Part shown: positions 39,218-46,843 of the stretch, piece after piece
Position numbering within the stretch: the stretch's first letter is position 1
Layout of the letters: every line of letters starts with the position of its first letter
Assembly (NCBI RefSeq): GCF_018882285.1
Contig: NZ_JACVOT010000001.1
Span: 689,916 to 753,915, forward strand
DNA from: Polynucleobacter sp. AM-26B4
GTDB lineage: Bacteria > Pseudomonadota > Gammaproteobacteria > Burkholderiales > Burkholderiaceae
DNA: 64,000 bases
Direction of reading: 5' to 3'
Made by a program: the position numbers and the translations under genes
The notes under the pieces: generated by a model
What the model saw: only the letters and a program-made list of their open reading frames with translations
The model's database searches: none
Told to the model about the DNA's origin: nothing

Positions 39218-40096
39218 GTGTCAACCATACAAGAACTTCTTAAAGAAAGCACTTTGGACAAAGCGGATGCCAAAGTGTTGTTGGCTCACTTGATTCACCA
39301 ACATTTGAATTGGCCAAAATCTGCTTTGATCAGCCGTGATACAGATGCATTGCCCAAGGCCTTGCTCGATGAATGGACCCTATTAGAAAAGCAACGAACT
39401 GAAGGTCATCCAGTCGCTTATCTGATTGGTAAAAAAGAGTTTTTCAATATTGAACTTAAGGTAGCCCCTGGCGTTTTAATCCCGAGGCCTGAAACAGAAC
39501 TCTTGGTTGAATTGACGATTGATCGCATTCAATCATCAGGCAAAAAAACACCAAAGATTCTAGATTTGGGTACAGGCAGTGGCGCGATTGGTTTGGCCTT
39601 GGCCAAGAACATACCCAATTCCCAAATCACTTGCGTGGATGTCAGCGCTGAAGCGCTCAAGATAGCCCAAGAAAATGCCCGTCTATTAAATCTGAACTCA
39701 GTGAAGTTCCTTCAATCGAATTGGTTTGATGGTCTGATTGGCCTGACCACAAACCTGCCAGCTGAAGAATGCGTATTTGATGTGATTGTGAGTAATCCGC
39801 CATACATTCCAGCGGGTGATCATCACTTATCCATGGGTGACTTGCGCTTTGAACCAAGCTCGGCACTGACCGATGATCATGATGGCTTGATGGCATACCG
39901 CGCTATTTTCAAAGAAGCCCCTGCTTATTTGGCAGAGGATGGATTCATCTTGGTAGAACATGGATTTGATCAATCCAAACAAGTTTGTCAGTTATTGCAG
40001 GAACAAAATTACATCAATATCAAAGCCCACCAGGATCTTGCGGGTATTTGGCGCGTCGCATCGGCTAATCGAGCAGCGTCTGTTAAGCTTGGCTAA
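39218..40096 (+). CDS. prmC: Release factor glutamine N5-methyltransferase
   Basis: The SAM-binding motif LDLGTGSGAIG is at 115-125 and the catalytic NPPY, which contacts the target glutamine, is at 193-196. Length is 292 residues, beginning with GTG. The N-terminal helical domain includes PVAYLIGKKEFF near 65-76. It methylates the GGQ glutamine of RF1 and RF2. It follows prfA after 26 bases. Confidence 0.95.
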   Translation: MSTIQELLKESTLDKADAKVLLAHLIHQHLNWPKSALISRDTDALPKALLDEWTLLEKQRTEGHPVAYLIGKKEFFNIELKVAPGVLIPRPETELLVELTIDRIQSSGKKTPKILDLGTGSGAIGLALAKNIPNSQITCVDVSAEALKIAQENARLLNLNSVKFLQSNWFDGLIGLTTNLPAEECVFDVIVSNPPYIPAGDHHLSMGDLRFEPSSALTDDHDGLMAYRAIFKEAPAYLAEDGFILVEHGFDQSKQVCQLLQEQNYINIKAHQDLAGIWRVASANRAASVKLG

Positions 40097-40123
40097 AATA
40101 AGACATCTACATAAGGAAGCACC

Positions 40124-40432
40124 ATGGACACACAAGCACAAATCAAAGAAATCGTTGAAAGCAACCCAGTGGTTCTATTCATGAAGGGCAATGCTCAGTT
40201 TCCGCAATGCGGCTTCTCAGGAAGAGCCATTCAAATTTTGCAAGCCTGTGGCGTAGACAAGCCACACACAGTCAATGTTTTGGAAGATCAAGATATCCGC
40301 GAAGGCGTGAAAGCTTATGCCAACTGGCCAACCATTCCTCAGCTTTATGTGAATGGTGAATTCATCGGCGGTTCAGACATCATGACTGAAATGTACCAAA
40401 GCGGTGAATTGCAACAACTGCTAAAAGCCTAA
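40124..40432 (+). CDS. grxD: Monothiol glutaredoxin (Grx4/GrxD type)
   Basis: The 102-residue protein carries the monothiol CGFS motif at 29-32 and the NWPTIPQLYVNGEFIGGSDI block near 67-86 that binds glutathione. Such proteins carry and transfer [2Fe-2S] clusters. An AAGGA ribosome site lies seven bases before the ATG. It is the last gene of the hemA-prfA-prmC-grxD cluster and is followed by a stable stem-loop. Confidence 0.96.
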   Translation: MDTQAQIKEIVESNPVVLFMKGNAQFPQCGFSGRAIQILQACGVDKPHTVNVLEDQDIREGVKAYANWPTIPQLYVNGEFIGGSDIMTEMYQSGELQQLLKA

Positions 40433-40448
40433 GCAATACCCCTCAAGG

Positions 40449-40500
40449 TATTACCAATTATTGCTAATTATTTAAGCGCTGGCTCTCATGAAGAGCCAGC
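40449..40500 (+). repeat. 10-bp tandem units plus stem-loop after grxD
   Basis: TATTACCAAT, TATTGCTAAT and TATTTAAGCG run in tandem (40449-40478). They are followed by a perfect nine-base stem GCTGGCTCT/AGAGCCAGC with loop CATGA (40478-40500). No T-run follows, so the hairpin is more likely an mRNA-stabilising or weak terminator structure. rmuC starts 20 bases later. Confidence 0.6.
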
Positions 40501-40519
40501 ATTGGTTTAGCATAGCGAT

Positions 40520-41719
40520 ATGGACACAACAATCGCTTTTCTACTACTGGCTCTTTTTTTCTTCATTGCTCTATTCAGTCTCTACTATGCTTGGCAACAA
40601 AGCCAAGCCAGGGTCAGAGCAGAAACTGAGTTAGCCGCCGAACGTCGTCAAAGCGCTGACAAGCTAGCCACCCTAAAACAAACAGCGCAAGAAGCAAAAA
40701 CTGTTCTATCTGATCAGTTTAAAAATCTTGCCAACGAAATCCTCGAAGAAAAATCAAAACGCTTTGCTGAACAAAATCAGCAAAACCTCGATATTCTTTT
40801 AAAGCCACTGCAAGAAAAACTCACAGACTTCCGCAAACAGGTGGATGAGACATATCAGTCTGAAGCACGAGAGCGCTTTGCCTTAAAACAAGAAGTTGAA
40901 AAACTGGCTGGCCTTAATCTGCGCATGACGGATGAAACTCGCGCTCTCACCAACGCCCTGAAAGGCGAATCCAAAACCCAAGGTGATTGGGGCGAATTAG
41001 TTCTTGAAACGATTTTAGAAAATTCAGGATTGCGCAAAGGCGAGGAATACCTTGTGCAAGATACTCAAACCATCAGTGATGGATCGAGACTGCAACCAGA
41101 CGTGGTGATTCGTTTACCCGAGTCTAAGCACTTGGTGATTGACAGTAAAGTTTCAATCACCGCTTACACGCGTTACATACAAGCTGATGATGACACCATC
41201 AAAATTGCTGAGCTCAACAGCCATGTTTTATCGATCAAGCAACATATTCAAGGCTTATCAGCTAAGAACTACCAAGACCTCTACGGCGTTGGTTCGATTG
41301 ACTTTGTATTGATGTTCATCCCAATTGAGCCAGCCTTCTTGGCGGCGATGCGCCACGCACCTGATATCTATCAAGAAGCCCTTAAGAAAAATATCGTGAT
41401 CGTTTGCCCAAGTACGCTATTAGCAACTGTTAGAACTGTTGCTCATTTATGGCGCCAGGAACATCAGAATCGCAATGCCCAAGAGATTGCCCGTCAATGC
41501 GCTTCTCTTTATGACAAGTTTGTTGGATTTGTTGAAGACCTCGATAAAGTTGGGCAACGCTTGGAACAAGCACAAATCAGTTATTCAGATGCTGTTGGCA
41601 AACTTAAAACTGGTCGTGGCAATTTGATTCGCACGGCGGAGAACGTTAAAAAGCTCGGCGTTAAACCAAACAAATCATTACCAAGCAAATTAACCGATGT
41701 TGCGGATGATGACGAGTAA
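40520..41719 (+). CDS. rmuC: RmuC-family DNA recombination protein
   Basis: This 399-residue protein has an N-terminal membrane helix (about 4-24), a long coiled coil (about 27-130, rich in Gln, Glu and Lys) and the RmuC nuclease-like domain (about 150-370) with LQPDVVIRLPESKHLVIDSK-type strands. The family limits recombination at inverted repeats, mechanism unresolved. It stands alone between two stem-loops and is followed by a strong terminator. Confidence 0.93.
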   Translation: MDTTIAFLLLALFFFIALFSLYYAWQQSQARVRAETELAAERRQSADKLATLKQTAQEAKTVLSDQFKNLANEILEEKSKRFAEQNQQNLDILLKPLQEKLTDFRKQVDETYQSEARERFALKQEVEKLAGLNLRMTDETRALTNALKGESKTQGDWGELVLETILENSGLRKGEEYLVQDTQTISDGSRLQPDVVIRLPESKHLVIDSKVSITAYTRYIQADDDTIKIAELNSHVLSIKQHIQGLSAKNYQDLYGVGSIDFVLMFIPIEPAFLAAMRHAPDIYQEALKKNIVIVCPSTLLATVRTVAHLWRQEHQNRNAQEIARQCASLYDKFVGFVEDLDKVGQRLEQAQISYSDAVGKLKTGRGNLIRTAENVKKLGVKPNKSLPSKLTDVADDDE

Positions 41720-41776
41720 GTCACAACCCTTTGTTAATTATTTATAAGCGAATAGTTAACAATAACTTTGACCAAT

Positions 41777-41807
41777 AAAAAACCCGCATTCATCATGCGG
41801 GTTTTTT
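41777..41807. terminator. Bidirectional intrinsic terminator
   Basis: A 13-base stem (six A, CCCGCAT, and its complement ending in six T) with loop TCATC. It ends rmuC on the plus strand and the phasin gene on the minus strand. Confidence 0.9.
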
Positions 41808-41867
41808 ATTGACTGTTATCTTTTAAGAGCATTGAGTCAGCGCTTGCGCAACTGACTCTGTCGGCTA

Positions 41868-42482
41868 TTACTTACGACCGCGACGAGCAGCTGGCTTCTT
41901 AGCAGCTGATGCACGTGTTGCAGGCTTAGCTGCAGCAGTTTTAGCTTGCTTAGCAAAACCTTGAATTGCTTCAACAGCTTGCTCTGCGTTAGCTTCAGCA
42001 ACAGCAGCAGCTTCTTTAGCAGCAGCTTGGAATTGCTCGAAACCTTGCAATGCTGAACCAACCGAAGTTTTCAATGCGTTAACAAACACATCTGAACCAG
42101 CTGGTGCATTAGCTGCAAAAGTATTTACCCAGTTTTGTACGCCTTCTTGGAACTGCTCTAATTGAGCTTCAGCAACTTCTGCCAACTCAACTTGACCGTC
42201 GCGAACAATCTTCGCTACAGCGCGCTGATGAGCAGCTAGCTTATTACCCAAAGGTGCCAATGCGTCGCTTTGAACATATGAAACGAATGCTTGTGGATCT
42301 TTAACTGTCAAAGCTTGCTCTAAACCGTCTTGAGCTTCAACAATAACTGCTTTAGTTGCTGAGAAGTTCAAGTCAGCCAATTCTTGAGCGCGCTCGATTG
42401 CTTTTGTGCTCAATGCGAATGCTGTGTTCAAGCTCTCGCCTTGGATTTCTGCCATTTTTGCTGTGATTTGATCTTGGTTCAT
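41868..42482 (-). CDS. phaP: Phasin-family protein with basic Ala/Lys tail
   Basis: The 204-residue protein has the Phasin_2 pattern: amphipathic helices rich in Ala, Glu and Gln from residue 1 to about 175, with ALSTKAIERAQELADLNF near 23-40. The last 25 residues (about 180-204) are Lys, Arg, Ala and Pro-rich, including KPATRASAAKKPAARRGRK, resembling histone-like tails. Phasins coat polyhydroxyalkanoate granules; a basic tail suggests that it may also tether granules to DNA, as PhaF and PhaM do. GGAG precedes the ATG by five bases. Expression is probably high and controlled at the adjacent operator. Confidence 0.9.
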   Translation of the reverse strand: MNQDQITAKMAEIQGESLNTAFALSTKAIERAQELADLNFSATKAVIVEAQDGLEQALTVKDPQAFVSYVQSDALAPLGNKLAAHQRAVAKIVRDGQVELAEVAEAQLEQFQEGVQNWVNTFAANAPAGSDVFVNALKTSVGSALQGFEQFQAAAKEAAAVAEANAEQAVEAIQGFAKQAKTAAAKPATRASAAKKPAARRGRK

Positions 42483-42512
42483 GTTTACTCCAAATAGGTT
42501 AGTTAATTATTT

Positions 42513-42535
42513 TGCAGCGCATATATTGCACTGCA
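42513..42535. promoter_or_regulatory. TGCA-rich inverted repeat, candidate PhaR operator
   Basis: TGCAGCGCA and TGCACTGCA flank TATAT; the nine-base arms differ at one position. It sits just downstream of the predicted phaP start site. TGC/GCA-rich sites are described for PhaR repressors of phasin genes, so this is a good candidate by analogy. Confidence 0.55.
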
Positions 42536-42543
42536 CAAACTCT

Positions 42544-42571
42544 ATTTTAGGGAATAAATGTGACAATTCAA
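42544..42571 (-). promoter_or_regulatory. Putative phaP promoter
   Basis: On the minus strand TTGAAT (42571-42566) is followed after 16 bases by TAAAAT (42549-42544), a five of six match to -10. The predicted start near 42537 abuts the TGCA inverted repeat. Upstream lies a separate hairpin (42576-42598, ten-base stem with one G-T pair, loop ATT), which may belong to the tRNA 3' end. Confidence 0.55.
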
Positions 42572-42650
42572 GGTATTTTTGTTGCATTGCGACAAAAATG
42601 GTAAATTTCTCATAATGCGAGAAGTTGCCATTGAATTACTTGAGGATTTT

Positions 42651-42724
42651 TGGTGCCCCCTGACAGAATCGAACTGCCAATCCATGATTACAAGTCAAGT
42701 GTTATACCATTTAACTAAGGGGGC
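42651..42724 (-). tRNA. tRNA-Thr (anticodon TGT)
   Basis: The 74-base gene folds as a cloverleaf with encoded CCA. The acceptor stem is GCCCCCT/AGGGGGC, D-stem GTTA/TAAC, T-stem GGCAG/CTGTC around TTCGATT. The anticodon loop CTTGTAA reads TGT, with U33 present. G1-C72, C2-G71 and discriminator A73 fit threonine identity. The anticodon stem CTTGA/TCATG has one T-T mismatch at position 28-42. No intron or overlap is seen. It lies between sspB and phaP on the minus strand. Confidence 0.9.
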
Positions 42725-42757
42725 CTGCGGTGTTGCTAGAGAATTACTGATGATGCC

Positions 42758-42794
42758 TTTACTGCTGATTTACTACTAATTTCTTTGCTGCTAA
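42758..42794 (-). repeat. 11-bp repeat units after sspB
   Basis: TTTACTGCTGA and TTTACTACTAA are adjacent 11-base units; a third, TTTGCTGCTAA, follows after four bases. The array lies between the sspB stop and the tRNA. Confidence 0.65.
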
Positions 42795-42809
42795 GCCCAA
42801 TATTCTAAC

Positions 42810-43211
42810 TTATTTCACCAGCTTTAGGCTAGGTCTTCCTTTAGAAATCGGTGTATTTTTGTCTGCTGTTGGCTCTGGTGGAGTTGTTTTCTCAACTGGG
42901 AAAGACATGCCCTGGCCATTTTCTTTCGCGTAAATCGCCATCACATGGCTCATAGGTATATGAATATCTCGAGGCACTCCTGCAAAACGGGCCTTGAGTG
43001 AAATCCATTCATTGTCCAAAGACAATTGCTGACAAGCATCAGGACTGATGTTTAAAACAATTTCATTATCTTTCACATAATCCATCGGCACTTGCACCTC
43101 TTCAGTCACGAAGACCGCAATGTAAGGCGTAAAACCATGATCCACACACCACTGGTGTAGTGCGCGGATCAGATAGGGTTTATTGCTTGGGACAGCGCTC
43201 ATAAAATCCAT
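42810..43211 (-). CDS. sspB: ClpXP protease specificity-enhancing factor SspB
   Basis: The 133-residue protein has the SspB opening PYLIRALHQWCVDHGFTPYI and the strand IVLNISPDACQQL near 50-62 that shapes the peptide-binding groove. A flexible Pro/Glu/Lys-rich tail ends in RPSLKLVK, matching the ClpX-binding tail (typically xRPxLxVVK). It delivers ssrA-tagged proteins to ClpXP. It follows sspA by 29 bases. Confidence 0.95.
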   Translation of the reverse strand: MDFMSAVPSNKPYLIRALHQWCVDHGFTPYIAVFVTEEVQVPMDYVKDNEIVLNISPDACQQLSLDNEWISLKARFAGVPRDIHIPMSHVMAIYAKENGQGMSFPVEKTTPPEPTADKNTPISKGRPSLKLVK

Positions 43212-43224
43212 TGAGCAGTGATGG

Positions 43225-43244
43225 CTAATTAGTCACCTAATTAG
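43225..43244 (-). repeat. 12-bp repeat placing a second in-frame stop after sspA
   Basis: CTAATTAG occurs at 43225-43232 and 43237-43244. On the sspA strand this reads TAA TTA GGT GAC TAA, so the copied unit gives a second stop in the same frame. Confidence 0.7.
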
Positions 43245-43852
43245 CGACGCATCACTTTCTCAGAAGGTGTCAACGCTTCAATGTATGCAGGACGGCTGAA
43301 AATACGCTCGGCGTATTTCATTAACGGTGCAGCATTGCGAGATAAATCAATACCGTAATGCTCTAAACGCCATAGCAATGGGGCAATCGCCACATCTAGC
43401 ATTGAGAAGTCATCACCCAACATGTATTTGTTCTTGATGAAAATCGGTGCCAACTGTGTCAAACGATCACGAATCGCTAAACGAGCTTTCTCGTGATTCT
43501 TTTCAGCGGCCTTGCCTTTTTCATTTTCCAAGGTTGATACGTGGATGAATAATTCTTTTTCAAAATTGAACAAGAACAAACGTGCACGTGCGCGCGCTAC
43601 TGGATCAGGTGGCATCAACTGTGGATGTGGAAAACGCTCATCGATGTATTCATTGATGATGTTTGATTCATAAAGAATCAAATCACGTTCAACCAAAATA
43701 GGTACCTGACCATAAGGGTTCATCACAGAGATGTCTTCTGGCTTATTAAATAAATCTACGTCACGGATTTCAAAATCCATGCCCTTTTCAAACAAAACCA
43801 AACGACAACGCTGCGAGAACGGGCAGTTAGTGCCCGAATACAAAACCATCAT
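43241..43852 (-). CDS. sspA: Stringent starvation protein A (GST-like)
   Basis: This 203-residue protein has a thioredoxin-like N-terminal domain (LYSGTNCPFSQRCRLVL, about 4-20; QVPILVERD near 49-57) and an all-helical GST C-domain. In the SspA family it binds RNA polymerase rather than acting as a transferase. An AGGAG site lies eight bases before the first of two tandem ATGs. It follows petC, the arrangement usual in beta- and gammaproteobacteria. Confidence 0.92.
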   Translation of the reverse strand: MMVLYSGTNCPFSQRCRLVLFEKGMDFEIRDVDLFNKPEDISVMNPYGQVPILVERDLILYESNIINEYIDERFPHPQLMPPDPVARARARLFLFNFEKELFIHVSTLENEKGKAAEKNHEKARLAIRDRLTQLAPIFIKNKYMLGDDFSMLDVAIAPLLWRLEHYGIDLSRNAAPLMKYAERIFSRPAYIEALTPSEKVMRR

Positions 43853-43874
43853 GGGTCAATCTCCTAATTATTTT

Positions 43875-44630
43875 TTAGTGGATGTCTTTCCAGTAAGACT
43901 TGTTCAATCCCCAAGCCAAAACTGTAAATATTGCTAAGAACATCAAAACCCAAACGCCTAAACGCTTACGATCCAACTGCGCAGGCTCACCCATCCACTG
44001 GAGATAAGCTACCAAATCACCCATTGCATCATCAAACTCTTGTGGCTTTAACTTACCAGGAGTGACTTGCTCAAAGCCCTTGAACACATGAACTGTCTTA
44101 GTGGCATCGTGCGGATCTTTTTCATCAACATACTTGGCTGTGCGAACACCTTGCAATTCCCACATCACGTGCGGCATACCTGCACTTGGGAAAGCCATGT
44201 TGTTCCAACCAGTTATTTTTGTATCGTCTTTGTAAAAAGTACGCAAATAGGTGTACAAATAATCCACACCTTTGGCACGTGCAATCACTGACAAATCAGG
44301 AGGCATTGCACCGAACCACGCCTTGGCATCTTTTGGTGAAATAGCCACATTCATCATGTCGCCAACTTTTTCACCACTGAACAACAAGTTTTGCTTGATC
44401 TGCTCGTCCGTTAAACCAATGTCGCGCAAACGGTTGTAACGCATGCTCACAGCACCGTGACAGTTCAAACAGTAGTTAACAAATAACTTGGCACCGTTTT
44501 GAAGTGCGACTTCGCTATTCACACGCTTTGGCGCTGAATCTAATGGGAAGTTACTGCCAGCAGCTTGTACAGCATTCACTGACAAAACAACTGCCAAGCC
44601 ACCAAACATTTTCCAGATGATTTTTTTCAT
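43875..44630 (-). CDS. petC: Ubiquinol-cytochrome c reductase, cytochrome c1 subunit
   Basis: With ATG at 44630 the precursor has 251 residues: a signal peptide (1-23, ending NAVQA), the heme-binding CLNCH at 54-58, a likely axial Met in GMPHVMWE, and one C-terminal membrane anchor (about 225-243). It transfers electrons from the Rieske protein to soluble cytochromes. An AAGGA lies nine bases before this ATG and only three before the ATG at 44636. A longer frame reaching 44744 overlaps petB and lacks a signal at its start, so I reject it. Confidence 0.94.
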   Translation of the reverse strand: MKKIIWKMFGGLAVVLSVNAVQAAGSNFPLDSAPKRVNSEVALQNGAKLFVNYCLNCHGAVSMRYNRLRDIGLTDEQIKQNLLFSGEKVGDMMNVAISPKDAKAWFGAMPPDLSVIARAKGVDYLYTYLRTFYKDDTKITGWNNMAFPSAGMPHVMWELQGVRTAKYVDEKDPHDATKTVHVFKGFEQVTPGKLKPQEFDDAMGDLVAYLQWMGEPAQLDRKRLGVWVLMFLAIFTVLAWGLNKSYWKDIH

Positions 44631-44658
44631 TTTCATTTTTCCTTTTGGGTGCTCGCGA

Positions 44659-46059
44659 TCAATGCGCAACAAAATTAACGCGACTTGGCACTGGCTTGAA
44701 TTGACCCATCTTGCTCCACCATGGCATTGCCAAGAAGAAACCAAAATAAATCAATGTACCCAATTGAGACACCTTCTCACCAATTGGTGATGGTGGCTGA
44801 ATACCCAAGTAACCCAACACAACAAACGTCACAACGAACAAGGCGTAAATATATTTTTGGCCTTGTGGACGATAACGAATTGATTTAACTGGTGAGTTGT
44901 CCAACCATGGCAAGAAGAAGAAAATCACCACTGAACCACCCATCACCATCACACCCCAGAACTTGGCATCAAACAAGAAGAAGCCAGCTGCAAGAGCGAC
45001 CAAAATACCAGCGCAAATGCCCTGTACTTTTTTGTCTTTTGTGCCACGAATCACAAGACCCAACAACGCAGCAGCAAATAACCACATCGGGATCAAGAAC
45101 TCACCGGTCACCGCACGCAACATAGAGTAGAACGGTGTGAAATACCAAACCGGCGCAATGTGCGGAGGCGTCTTCAATGGATCGGCAGGAATGAAGTTAT
45201 TGAACTCCAAGAAGTAGCCGCCCATCTCAGGTGCAAAGAACACGATGAATGAGAAGATCATCAAGAACACACCCACACTGAATACGTCATGAACAGTGTA
45301 GTAAGGATGGAATGGAATACCGTCTACTGGCACACCGTTGGCATCAACTGTTTCTTTGATCTCAACGCCGTCAGGATTGTTTGAACCCACTTCGTGCAAA
45401 GCAACGATGTGAGCCGCAACCAAACCAATCAACACCAATGGCACAGCGATCACGTGGAATGAGAAGAAACGATTCAACGTCGCATCACCCACCACATAGT
45501 CACCACGGATCCACAATGAAAGGTCAGGTCCAACCAATGGAATCGCAGCAAATAAGTTAACGATTACTTGAGCGCCCCAATATGACATCTGACCCCATGG
45601 CAACAAATAACCCATGAAAGCTTCGGCCATCAAGCACAAGAAAATCGCGCAACCGAAAATCCACACCAATTCACGTGGCTTACGGTACGAACCATAAATC
45701 ATGCCGCGGAACATGTGCAAATAAACCACCACGAAGAACATCGAGGCGCCTGTTGAGTGCATGTAACGCACCAACCAACCCCATGGCACTTCGCGCATGA
45801 TGTATTCAACAGATTGGAAAGCTTTTTCAGCATCTGGCTTGTAATGCATCACCAAGAAAATACCTGTGATGATTTGCAAGGCCAAAACCAAAATTGATAA
45901 AGCGCCAAAAATATAAAAGAAATTTAAATTTTTAGGTGCGTAGTATTTTGTTAAATGAGCTTCAATGGTTGAAGTCAGTGGGAAACGTGAATCAACCCAC
46001 GCCATCACCTTTTGTCCGCGTGATGCGTTTGCTGGAACTTCTTTTTCATGAAATGCCAT
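44659..46059 (-). CDS. petB: Ubiquinol-cytochrome c reductase, cytochrome b subunit
   Basis: This 466-residue membrane protein has eight or nine hydrophobic helices. Heme-ligating histidines lie in MHSTGASMFF...YLHMFRG (helix B) and in FFSFHVIAVPLVLIGLVAAH (helix D). The Qo-site PEWY motif is represented near DVFSVG/PADPLKTPPHIAPVWYF, where PVWYF takes the place of PEWY. It is the quinone-oxidising core of complex III. It lies 10 bases after petA and just before petC. Confidence 0.95.
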   Translation of the reverse strand: MAFHEKEVPANASRGQKVMAWVDSRFPLTSTIEAHLTKYYAPKNLNFFYIFGALSILVLALQIITGIFLVMHYKPDAEKAFQSVEYIMREVPWGWLVRYMHSTGASMFFVVVYLHMFRGMIYGSYRKPRELVWIFGCAIFLCLMAEAFMGYLLPWGQMSYWGAQVIVNLFAAIPLVGPDLSLWIRGDYVVGDATLNRFFSFHVIAVPLVLIGLVAAHIVALHEVGSNNPDGVEIKETVDANGVPVDGIPFHPYYTVHDVFSVGVFLMIFSFIVFFAPEMGGYFLEFNNFIPADPLKTPPHIAPVWYFTPFYSMLRAVTGEFLIPMWLFAAALLGLVIRGTKDKKVQGICAGILVALAAGFFLFDAKFWGVMVMGGSVVIFFFLPWLDNSPVKSIRYRPQGQKYIYALFVVTFVVLGYLGIQPPSPIGEKVSQLGTLIYFGFFLAMPWWSKMGQFKPVPSRVNFVAH

Positions 46060-46069
46060 GGTCTACCCC

Positions 46070-46669
46070 TTACGCTTTCTTGTCTTCACCGATGATCAAC
46101 TTTGTATCGCTCACATACATGTGTGGCGGCACTTCTAAGTTGTCTGGTGCAGGTTTGTTTTTGAACACGCGTCCTGCCAAGTCAAATGTTGAACCGTGGC
46201 ATGGGCACAAGAAACCACCTGTCCAGTTATCTGGCAATGATGGCTGAGCGCCTGTTTCAAATTTAGTGATTGGTGAACAACCCAAGTGTGAACAAATACC
46301 AACAGCTACCAAGTACTCTGGCTTGATAGAGCGGTGTTGATTTTGCGCATAAGCAGGTGTCAAATCTTTTGGATTGCGCTCTGATTTTGGATCAGCCAAG
46401 TCACCCTCAAGCTTTGCTAGTGAAGCAAGCATCTCTGGTGTACGACGCACAACCCATACAGGCTTACCGCGCCACTCTACAGTGCGCATCTCACCTGGCT
46501 GCATACCGCTGATGTCCATTTCAACTGGAGCGCCTGCCGCTTTGGCTTTCTCTGAGGGAGCAAATGTGCTCACCAAAGGAAGTGCTACTGCCGCTGTACC
46601 AACTCCACCCGCAACTGATGTTGCAATAAGCCATTTACGACGGCTCTTGTCCATGCTTTGTTCACTCAT
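46070..46669 (-). CDS. petA: Ubiquinol-cytochrome c reductase, Rieske iron-sulfur subunit
   Basis: With ATG at 46669 (GAGGA nine bases upstream) the protein has 199 residues. It starts with a twin-arginine-type membrane anchor (KSRRKWLIATS, 8-18, then a hydrophobic helix to about 36). The [2Fe-2S] ligands are C126-S-H128-L-G-C131 and C155-P-C157-H158. It carries electrons from ubiquinol to cytochrome c1. The frame is open up to 46750 but that extension has no ribosome site and would mask the Tat signal. Confidence 0.95.
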   Translation of the reverse strand: MSEQSMDKSRRKWLIATSVAGGVGTAAVALPLVSTFAPSEKAKAAGAPVEMDISGMQPGEMRTVEWRGKPVWVVRRTPEMLASLAKLEGDLADPKSERNPKDLTPAYAQNQHRSIKPEYLVAVGICSHLGCSPITKFETGAQPSLPDNWTGGFLCPCHGSTFDLAGRVFKNKPAPDNLEVPPHMYVSDTKLIIGEDKKA

Positions 46670-46843
46670 TACTGAATTTCCTCTAGAAAGGCATATATTT
46701 GACGTCAACTTCAGATTATAGCGAATCCGCCCCTCTGATTTAAACCCCATCAGATCAAAAAGACGGTAAAAACAGTGAAAAATGCATTAACTTACAAAGA
46801 TGTAAGCCTCGAGTAACTCAAACCCGTGATTCAAACCAATCTC

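Noticed and set aside
42576..42598. Hairpin downstream of the tRNA as an intrinsic terminator
   Set aside because: The stem is good but no T-run follows on the minus strand, so I only mention it with the phaP promoter.
44631..44744. N-terminal extension of petC
   Set aside because: It overlaps petB, and the signal peptide and AAGGA site support the internal ATG.
46670..46750. N-terminal extension of petA
   Set aside because: No ribosome site, and the GAGGA site plus Tat-type anchor fix the start at 46669.
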